A DNA stretch of 9,443 nucleotides from an uncultured Collinsella sp. (GTDB lineage: Bacteria; Actinomycetota; Coriobacteriia; Coriobacteriales; Coriobacteriaceae): positions 1 to 9,443 of the forward strand of contig CAJJZO010000058.1 of NCBI GenBank assembly GCA_905197585.1, read 5' to 3'. Shown one piece after another: positions 1 through 4,920 of this stretch (its first letter is position 1; every line of letters begins with the position of its first letter). The notes beneath the pieces are model-generated. The model was not told the origin of the DNA and did not search any database. It saw only the letters and a program-made list of their open reading frames with translations. The position numbers were made by a program, and so were the translations under genes.

Positions 1-2400
1 CTCGGACTTTGCGGCATCGAGGTTCTGCTTGAGGGACTCGATGTCGATTCCGCCGAGTGCGTCCTTCGCGGCGTCGTATGCCGTCTTCGCAGCGGCGGTG
101 CCGGACTTAGCCTTCTCGTACTCACCCTTGGCGGTGTTCACGTTCGTGTCGGCCGCTGTATAGGCGTCGCGTGCGCTTTCTTGCTTATCCAATGCGTCAG
201 AATAAGCCGTTCCGGCAGTCCCGAAGTTCTTCTGCGCCTCCGCCAGCTTATTCTGTAGCTGCTTCAGCTGCTCCTTCTGCTCCTGCGTGCCGCCTGCGTT
301 GTAAGCGGAATCGATATAGTCGTTGAGGAGCTTCTTGAACTCTGAGACAGTGAAATCGGCCTGGGTATCATCAGCGCTGTAATCGAAGATGGTTACCTCG
401 GAATCGGTATTCTTTCCGCTACCGGTTGCAATACCGATGGCTTCCGCAGCGGCATCGATGATGTTGAGATAATGCCCACACTCTTGATAGATGCTGTTGT
501 AGTTCTGGGAGATATAATAGGCATCATATCGGTGGCTGCCGAGTTCGTCGCCATACTGCGCGACGTACTTATCGAATGCCTCTTTCTCCTGGGTGTAGAG
601 ACCGGTATAGGGCCAACCGAGGGTGTCCTCGGTCTCTCCACCGGTATATGCACCGCCGCCGCCGGCAAGATTTTCACCGTTATCATAGTAGCAGCCAGAG
701 TGCCCCCAGATGTTCGATGAATACGATGTATTAAGGGCAGCTGCCACAGTCATGCGGAGGCTGACGCTGAGCGCCGACTGACCGTTCGCCTTGCGGAGGT
801 TGTTCTGGGTATCGAGGTAGGTCAGGGCGTTGCGCATCTGCTCCAAGGAAAGCGGATTGGTGTCGCGAGACATGTCATGATCGACGTACTGGTCATACCA
901 TTCGGCCTTGTCATCGGCACCGGTCAGCATCGATACGGCGTCTTGGGCGTTCTTCTTCTGCGTGGCTGTGAACTGGCTGCCGCCGATGATGTAGTTCATG
1001 AAGCCGAACATGCCCTGGCTGATGACATTCTGGTCTACGGTCATGTTCGACTTGAGGTCGACAATCTGCTGGTTAAGCTTCTCGACCTCGGCGTTTGCGG
1101 CGTCGTATGCATTATGCGCGTCGGTTACTTCAGCACGAGCCTGATCGAACTCGTTGCTCTTCTGCTGACGAACCTCGACGAGTCGGTCGTACTCCGCCTT
1201 CTTGTCGGCCTCGGTCTGCTGGGCCTGCTCGTATGCCGTCTTCGCGGCGTCACGCTTACTGGCCGCGTCCTTGTACTCCCTGTTTGCCGCATCGTATGCA
1301 GACTGGACAGATGCCACAGCAGCGTTGGCGGCGTTGGCCTTCTCCTGCGCGGCGGTGACGGTAGTCTGCGCAGCCTGCAGGTTCGCCTGTGCGGTGGCGT
1401 CTGCAGTCGTCGCGGCATCGAGCGCGGCCTGCGCGGTCGCGAGCTCGCTGGCGGCAGTGACCTTGGCAGCCTCGAGCGCGTTCAGATCGATACCCGTGCC
1501 CGAGGTCGCGGCATCGAGCGCGGCCTGCGCCTGGCTGAGCTTCTGCTGGGCGTTATCGCGCGCGGTGGTTGCGACTGCGAGAGCAGCGGCAGTCTCCTGC
1601 TTCTTGGCCTGGGCAGTCGTCAAAGCTGCCTCGGTATTCTGCTTTTCCTGCTGGGCGCTGGCCTCGGCAGCCTTGGCCTGGTCCAGATTGTCCTGTGCAG
1701 TAGTAACGGCCTTATTGGCGTCATCGAGCTTTGCCTGCGCGTCCTCGACGGCCTTCTTGGCGGCCTCGTACTCGTCCATACCCATGGCCTCGAGCTTGGC
1801 CTGGGCATCATCGAGGGCCTTCTTGGCCTCATCCTGCTTTGCCTTGGCGTCCTTGAGCGCCTGGGTCTTATCCTCGACACTCTTGTTGGCCTGTTCGAGC
1901 TGATCGTTCAGGTCGCCCAGCTTCTTCTGCTGCTGCTCGGTCTTTTCGACGGCCGCTTTAAGCTCGTCAATCTTCTCCTGAAGCGCGGCGACTTCTGCTG
2001 CGTTCTGCTCGATTTCGTTGTCGCTCACAGCCTGCGAGGCCTGATTCTTTTGCTGCTGCGCCTGCTTTTGAGACTGGCCCGCCGCATCGGCGTTCTTCTG
2101 GGCGGCATCGTAGGCGGCCTGAGCGTCCTTGAGCTGCTTTGCCGACTCCTCGGCCAGCTGGGCAGCCGTCTTTGCGACCGCTTGGTTACCGGCGACAACG
2201 GTGTTCTCTACAGAACTACCCCCCCCCTGAACAGAATCGCCGTTATCGGTTGACGGTGCGGCGATTGCCGCCAGCGGCGACATGAGCGGCTGAGCGATGA
2301 GGCCCGCCGTCAAAACGGTTGCGACGGCGCGGTTGGCAACGCCCTTGACGTTGACGGCCTTGGCCCTAGGCTCAAAGTGTTGTGGACTGTAGTTTGCCAT
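1..2400 (-). CDS. Secreted coiled-coil surface protein with CAP/SCP domain (3' end outside window)
   Basis: The frame is open without a stop from the ATG at 2398-2400 to the left edge, giving 800 residues and no end. A GGGAG ribosome binding site six bases upstream supports the start. Residues 1-48 look like a signal peptide: a basic stretch (R12, K14, K19, R24), a hydrophobic core at 25-47 and an Ala-rich cleavage site near 47/48. Residues about 62-455 are Ala/Gln/Lys/Asp/Glu-rich heptads, a long coiled coil. Residues about 514-675 form a CAP (SCP/PR-1) domain: GHSG with H567, GENLA with E576, W596 followed by QEKE (E605), and CGHYLNIID with H643. These match the family's His/Glu cavity. C570 and C641 are the only cysteines visible, so a disulfide is likely. 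A second coiled coil begins near residue 680. CAP proteins are usually extracytoplasmic; the substrate or partner is unknown. A surface stalk presenting the CAP domain is inferred. Any LPXTG or cell-wall-binding tail lies beyond position 1. Confidence 0.9.
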   Translation of the reverse strand, partial: MANYSPQHFEPRAKAVNVKGVANRAVATVLTAGLIAQPLMSPLAAIAAPSTDNGDSVQGGGSSVENTVVAGNQAVAKTAAQLAEESAKQLKDAQAAYDAAQKNADAAGQSQKQAQQQKNQASQAVSDNEIEQNAAEVAALQEKIDELKAAVEKTEQQQKKLGDLNDQLEQANKSVEDKTQALKDAKAKQDEAKKALDDAQAKLEAMGMDEYEAAKKAVEDAQAKLDDANKAVTTAQDNLDQAKAAEASAQQEKQNTEAALTTAQAKKQETAAALAVATTARDNAQQKLSQAQAALDAATSGTGIDLNALEAAKVTAASELATAQAALDAATTADATAQANLQAAQTTVTAAQEKANAANAAVASVQSAYDAANREYKDAASKRDAAKTAYEQAQQTEADKKAEYDRLVEVRQQKSNEFDQARAEVTDAHNAYDAANAEVEKLNQQIVDLKSNMTVDQNVISQGMFGFMNYIIGGSQFTATQKKNAQDAVSMLTGADDKAEWYDQYVDHDMSRDTNPLSLEQMRNALTYLDTQNNLRKANGQSALSVSLRMTVAAALNTSYSSNIWGHSGCYYDNGENLAGGGGAYTGGETEDTLGWPYTGLYTQEKEAFDKYVAQYGDELGSHRYDAYYISQNYNSIYQECGHYLNIIDAAAEAIGIATGSGKNTDSEVTIFDYSADDTQADFTVSEFKKLLNDYIDSAYNAGGTQEQKEQLKQLQNKLAEAQKNFGTAGTAYSDALDKQESARDAYTAADTNVNTAKGEYEKAKSGTAAAKTAYDAAKDALGGIDIESLKQNLDAAKSE
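1409..1434 (-). repeat. 26-bp direct repeat inside the coiled-coil region, copy 1
   Basis: This 26-base stretch is identical to 1505-1530, 96 bp (32 codons) away in the same frame. Both encode AQAALDAAT-type heptad sequence. A protein motif of the form GID(L/I)xxL also occurs in the first coil (near 1485) and the second coil (near 45), so the coil was probably built by internal duplication. Confidence 0.75.
1505..1530 (-). repeat. 26-bp direct repeat inside the coiled-coil region, copy 2
   Basis: Identical partner of 1409-1434. Recombination between the copies would remove 96 bp in frame and shorten the stalk by 32 residues without breaking the gene. Confidence 0.75.
2219..2227 (-). repeat. 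Nine-base poly-G tract in the surface-protein gene (candidate phase-variation switch)
   Basis: On the coding strand, nine G follow the CA of codon 58 (Gln) and run to the first two bases of codon 61, about ten residues after the predicted signal cleavage site. In the present length the frame is open. With ten G the next codon is TAG. With eight G the frame reads GTA GTT CTG and then TAG. Either one-base slip therefore truncates the protein to about 61-63 residues. Long G runs early in surface-protein genes are a known contingency-locus design in other bacteria; switching here is an inference. Confidence 0.6.
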
Positions 2401-2406
2401 GGCTTT

Positions 2407-2414
2407 CTCCCTTT
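2407..2414 (-). promoter_or_regulatory. Ribosome binding site of the CAP surface-protein gene
   Basis: The minus strand reads AAAGGGAG, ending six bases before the ATG at 2398-2400. It fixes the start at the residue that begins the signal peptide. Confidence 0.75.
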
Positions 2415-2698
2415 GACACGGATGTATCCATACGCTTCAAAATGTAAGAGCTGATTTTTGAATTCTGTTGCGCAACATTGGTCACCGGCGGATTTTTTGA
2501 AATTCACGCTCTCGTGCTTCACAATTTCGTCACATATGCAGGAGCTGGTGCATCATATTTTCGCGGGATGGAATTGAGCCTGTGATTTGCATTTGCTCCC
2601 GCGTCATCCGTCCTATCGGATCCCGCGTCCAACAGGCGCCCCGCCCGCCACGGTGTAGAGTTAGAACAACGGGTGCGTTGCGCGGACCGCCCTGGAAC

Positions 2699-2705
2699 GA
2701 GGTGG
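2699..2705 (+). promoter_or_regulatory. Ribosome binding site deciding the DUF389 gene start
   Basis: GAGGTGG lies two bases before the ATG at 2708. The longer open frame from an ATG at 2582 has no such site, and its extra 42 residues (Pro/Arg-rich) do not look like the family, so 2708 is preferred. Confidence 0.75.
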
Positions 2706-2707
2706 AC

Positions 2708-3847
2708 ATGGAACTCGACAAACAACAGATCAAGCGACTACGCGAACGCCATCACCGGCGCCACGGCATCCGCCCTGCCCATAGCGAGGCCATGGAAAAC
2801 ATCACCCGCTTCCTCAAGCGCGCATTCAACATTCGCGAGGGTCGCGCGCCCTACCACGTGATTCGCAAGCGTTTTGTAAACGGCGCGCGTCTGACTGGCT
2901 CTCACCTGTGTATCCTCATCATCGCCATGCTCATCGCAAGCATCGGCCTCGATATCGATTCGGACATCGCCATCGTGGGCGCCATGCTCATCTGCCCGCT
3001 CATGGGCTCGGTCCTTGCCATGGCATACGGCATCGCCACGCTCGACCGCGAGATTACCGTCGAAGCCGTCGCCAGCCTTGCGCTGCAGATGGCCTTTTGC
3101 CTGGTCACGTCCACGCTGTACTTTAAGCTCTCGCCCCTTGGCACCACCACGGCCGCCATCATCGACAACTCGACACCCACCGTCTGGGACCTTACCGTCG
3201 CACTCGCAGGCGGCTTTGCAGGCGGGCTGGGCAACTCGCGCGACCAGGAACCTGCCACGCTCATCGCCGGCGTGGCCGTGGCGACCGCGCTCATGCCGCC
3301 CCTGTGCGCGGCGGGCTACGGCATCGCCATCGCAAGCGGGTCACTGTTTCTCTCGGCGCTTTATGAGTTTGGCATCAACGTGGTCTTTATCGCGCTGGCG
3401 GCCGAAGCCGTATTGCTTCTTTTACGTGTACCGCTCAAGCGCGACCTCAACGGCGACGGCATTGTGACCGCCGAAGAAGATGCCGAGGTCGACGAGCTAT
3501 CGCGCAAGGTGCGCCGCCGCATCATTGTGGGTACGGTAGTCTTTGCCATCCCCTGCATCGTTATGACGGCGGGGTCTATTGGCTCGGCGCAGACCGGCGT
3601 GCAGGACGGCTACGGTGTCACCGAAACTACGCGCGAACTTGCCGCGGTGCTGCCGGGCTTTAAGGATTACACCGTCGCCGTCGAAACCTCGACCACCGAA
3701 GGCGACGAGGAGGGCATCGTCGAGCGCGAGATTGTCGCCCATGTGACGACAAGCGAGGCGCCTGGGGCACACGACCGTCACGTCGCCCGCAAGCTCATCA
3801 ACCTCAATGTGCCCGAACTCGATCGTGTGGAGTTTGATGTGGAGTAA
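2708..3847 (+). CDS. DUF389-family integral membrane protein with EF-hand loop
   Basis: This is a 379-residue protein. After a basic N-terminus (residues 1-60) come about seven hydrophobic segments: 63-80, 86-110, 118-138, 161-176, 183-210, 213-240 and 270-291. The stretches GAMLICPLMGSVLAM (residues 91-105) and GVAVATALMPPL (188-199) are the signatures of DUF389, a family of bacterial and archaeal membrane proteins with no settled function. Residues 246-257, DLNGDGIVTAEE, form a complete EF-hand loop: D, N and D at positions 1, 3 and 5, G at 6, V at 8, T at 9 and E at 12. It sits between the last two helices, flanked by basic residues (KR before, RKVRRR after), which suggests a cytoplasmic side. 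The last 88 residues are soluble and acidic. The gene stands alone, divergent from the surface protein and convergent with the small gene downstream. Family call firm; calcium binding inferred. Confidence 0.88.
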   Translation: MELDKQQIKRLRERHHRRHGIRPAHSEAMENITRFLKRAFNIREGRAPYHVIRKRFVNGARLTGSHLCILIIAMLIASIGLDIDSDIAIVGAMLICPLMGSVLAMAYGIATLDREITVEAVASLALQMAFCLVTSTLYFKLSPLGTTTAAIIDNSTPTVWDLTVALAGGFAGGLGNSRDQEPATLIAGVAVATALMPPLCAAGYGIAIASGSLFLSALYEFGINVVFIALAAEAVLLLLRVPLKRDLNGDGIVTAEEDAEVDELSRKVRRRIIVGTVVFAIPCIVMTAGSIGSAQTGVQDGYGVTETTRELAAVLPGFKDYTVAVETSTTEGDEEGIVEREIVAHVTTSEAPGAHDRHVARKLINLNVPELDRVEFDVE

Positions 3848-3919
3848 TGCGGAGCATGGGATGGCTCCCGCGCACAGGCGCAAGTCGCGGCGAGGCTCAG
3901 ACGCGACGCAGGCACATGC

Positions 3920-3965
3920 AAAAAGCGGGACGTAGTTCACGTCCGCGCCCCGCTCGCTGTTTTAT
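3920..3965. terminator. Bidirectional rho-independent terminator between convergent genes
   Basis: A hairpin pairs GGACGT (3928-3933) with ACGTCC (3939-3944) around the loop AGTTC. Alternatively, AGCGGG (3924-3929) pairs with CCCGCT (3949-3954) outside an ACGT/ACGT inner stem. On the plus strand TGTTTTATT follows. On the minus strand the five A at 3920-3924 give a T-run after the stem. It lies between the DUF389 stop (3847) and the convergent stop at 3975, and can serve both. Confidence 0.75.
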
Positions 3966-3974
3966 TGCCGTGAA

Positions 3975-4424
3975 TCAGACGTCCGCATCGACATCGCCCG
4001 ACTCCACCGTAAACGCAGGTTTGGTGCTCACCAGATAAAATCGGGTCACTTTGCTATTTCTAAATAGATAGAGCTGGCCCTGCTCGCGTCGGCGTGACAC
4101 ATACGCCACGTGGACCGTACCGAATTCTTCGCCGGTTTCCTTCTTTAATATCAGGATGTTGGGGTCATCCGTACGCTTAAACTGCCCGTCTACGCAGCTG
4201 CCGTCTTTGTCGACCAGTTGCCACCGATGGTTATCCTCTTCAAGAAAGGCCAGGGTTTCCAGACTCGTCTTGTCGTCCCGATAGTAACCGTCAATGGCAA
4301 ACCCTTCGGAAGCGCATTCCTGCATATAGGACGTTTCTCGACTTATAGCAAACAGCCCTGTAGCGCCCAGGAGCACAGCCAGGCAGACCACTGCAAGGGT
4401 TATCGAAATAGCACGGCGACCCAT
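3975..4424 (-). CDS. Small membrane-anchored or exported protein of unknown function
   Basis: This is a 149-residue protein I do not recognise. It starts MGRRAISITL, and residues 6-27 form one hydrophobic helix after a positive tip (R3, R4). There is no lipobox cysteine, so it is either a signal anchor or a signal peptide cut near residue 27. The rest is soluble and mixed-charge with several aromatic beta-like stretches (HRWQLVDKDG, GQLYLFRNS, TRFYLVS). Cys 37 and Cys 77 could pair outside the cell. The ATG at 4422-4424 has no good ribosome binding site. The strong one lies further up and serves a 12-codon frame that ends one base before this ATG, so translational coupling, or a one-base frameshift at the true start, is likely. 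It ends into the bidirectional terminator at 3920-3965. A small secreted beta-rich domain is the most I can infer. Confidence 0.72.
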   Translation of the reverse strand: MGRRAISITLAVVCLAVLLGATGLFAISRETSYMQECASEGFAIDGYYRDDKTSLETLAFLEEDNHRWQLVDKDGSCVDGQFKRTDDPNILILKKETGEEFGTVHVAYVSRRREQGQLYLFRNSKVTRFYLVSTKPAFTVESGDVDADV

Positions 4425-4425
4425 G

Positions 4426-4464
4426 TTAGCCCAACCGATAGTTGTTTAACGGAGCGTGAAACAT
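4426..4464 (-). CDS. 12-codon leader frame coupled to the small membrane protein
   Basis: The frame ATG to TAA encodes MFHAPLNNYRLG. GGAGG lies eight bases upstream, an ideal spacing, while the following gene has no comparable site. Its stop codon is separated from the next ATG by a single C, a geometry typical of translational coupling. Alternatively this is the true N-terminus: losing one G from the GGG at 4429-4432 would fuse it to the downstream frame through LAN, adding 13 residues before MGRRA. I cannot tell a real leader from a sequencing error or a frameshift. Confidence 0.45.
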   Translation of the reverse strand: MFHAPLNNYRLG

Positions 4465-4472
4465 ACCTGGAA

Positions 4473-4477
4473 CCTCC
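4473..4477 (-). promoter_or_regulatory. Strong ribosome binding site (GGAGG) of the leader frame
   Basis: GGAGG on the minus strand lies eight bases before the ATG at 4462-4464. It is the best translation signal upstream of the 3975-4424 gene. Confidence 0.65.
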
Positions 4478-4492
4478 GATATCAGGGGGAAC

Positions 4493-4512
4493 GTCGCCAG
4501 CAGGCTGGCGAC
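4493..4512. promoter_or_regulatory. 8-bp inverted repeat in the 5' region of the small membrane protein gene
   Basis: GTCGCCAG (4493-4500) and CTGGCGAC (4505-4512) form a perfect stem around CAGG. No T-run follows on either strand, so it is not a clear terminator. A TATAGT box at 4514-4519 on the minus strand would place transcription start within this dyad, which would fit an operator or a 5' leader hairpin. No -35 match (only CATATG) supports that promoter, so this reading is weak. Confidence 0.4.
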
Positions 4513-4530
4513 AACTATATGTTTCTGACA

Positions 4531-4593
4531 TCAAACCATATGGCTGCCACTCGCGGAGGGGGCATCGGCGAACGGCGTGTTTTCATACTCCAT
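4531..4593 (-). CDS. Doubtful 20-codon open frame
   Basis: The frame encodes 20 residues beginning MEYENTPFADAP and ends TGA at 4531-4533. Codon third positions are G/C-rich like the real genes, and TTAGG lies about eight bases upstream of the ATG. It lies between a decayed gene and the small membrane protein. It may be chance or part of the same decayed region; I know no family for it. Confidence 0.15.
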   Translation of the reverse strand: MEYENTPFADAPSASGSHMV

Positions 4594-4614
4594 TGGTCAA
4601 ACCTAAGCGCAGCG

Positions 4615-4835
4615 CTACAGCTCGTACTTGTACACGCGGTAGATGTACTTCTCGGCTTCCATCTCGTAGGTGGCGATGGGCAGTCCATAGCGATCGTCTC
4701 GTCGTTTGGCAGATAGGTCACACCGTGCTGGCCTGCGTTGAGCGAAAAATCGCCTTGGGCCTGCAGTAACTTGTCCTCAAAGCCCAAACCGGCCCAGAAA
4801 TCGGGCGAGCCCACGGAAGGCTGTAGCAAGGTCAT
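4615..4835 (-). pseudogene. 3' remnant of an unrecognised gene, frameshifted
   Basis: Two adjacent frames look coding. From 4835 the first reads MTLLQPSVGSPDFWAGLGF and continues through GVTYLPND to about 4702. The second reads DDRYGLPIATYEMEAEKYIY from about 4698 and ends KYEL with a TAG at 4615-4617. Restoring one base in the GACGAG run at 4695-4706 joins them into one chain of about 72 residues. The first frame, if continued without the shift, turns into Pro/Thr/Ser/Arg-rich nonsense, which supports decay. There is no ribosome binding site at 4835, and a terminator lies immediately upstream, so the 5' part is missing. I do not recognise the family. A sequencing or assembly error, or an intact small protein, are alternatives. 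Confidence 0.5.
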
Positions 4836-4855
4836 TTGCGCAACATATGTCCAGC

Positions 4856-4892
4856 AAAAACGGGTGGTAGCCGGTACGGCTACCACCCGTTT
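4856..4892 (-). terminator. Strong rho-independent terminator of the activase gene
   Basis: A perfect 13-bp stem (4861-4873 with 4877-4889) closes on the loop GTA and extends by A-T pairs to 16 bp. On the minus strand the stem is followed by TTTTT (complement of 4856-4860). It begins about 30 bases after the TAG of the minus-strand activase gene and is its terminator. Confidence 0.9.
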
Positions 4893-4920
4893 GTCTCATA
4901 TCTAGCCCATAGCAGACCAG

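Larger units (their letters stand above)
2401..2707. other. Divergent intergenic region with palindrome and short repeats
   Basis: These 307 bases separate two divergent starts and hold the 5' regions of both genes. I see no convincing -35/-10 pair in either direction. There is a perfect 12-bp palindrome, TGTTGCGCAACA (2466-2477), on the surface-protein side. On the DUF389 side a 9-bp direct repeat TCCCGCGTC lies at 2597-2605 and 2621-2629, with its inverse CGCGGGA at 2562-2568, and ATCCG/CGGAT forms a small dyad at 2606-2621. These could be operator sites or an RNA structure in the DUF389 leader; nothing in the sequence decides this. Confidence 0.5.

Noticed and set aside
1100..2150. Repetitive DNA as a possible CRISPR or tandem array
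   Set aside because: The repeats are degenerate, in frame and encode heptads; there are no regular spacers.
877..2253. 458-residue plus-strand open frame, very Leu/Gly-rich
   Set aside because: It is the complement of the coiled-coil gene; Leu runs arise from antisense of CAG/AAG/GAG codons. The minus strand has a signal peptide, ribosome binding site and CAP motifs.
2582..2707. Upstream start for the DUF389 gene
   Set aside because: No ribosome binding site, Pro/Arg-rich residues unlike the family, and a good site directly before 2708.
2530..2733. Minus-strand frames covering the DUF389 leader
   Set aside because: They run opposite the gene start, have no ribosome binding site and no motif.
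4456..4716. 86-residue plus-strand frame
   Set aside because: It is opposite the leader and the remnant, whose minus-strand frames have better coding character.
4218..4769. 183-residue plus-strand frame across the small membrane gene and the intergenic region
   Set aside because: It crosses the minus-strand gene and the leader, lacks a ribosome binding site and has no recognisable motif.
4515..4886. 123-residue minus-strand frame taken as an intact gene
   Set aside because: Its first part lies in the terminator stem and its last part is low-quality sequence; the better C-terminal frame is shifted by one base, so I call a remnant instead.
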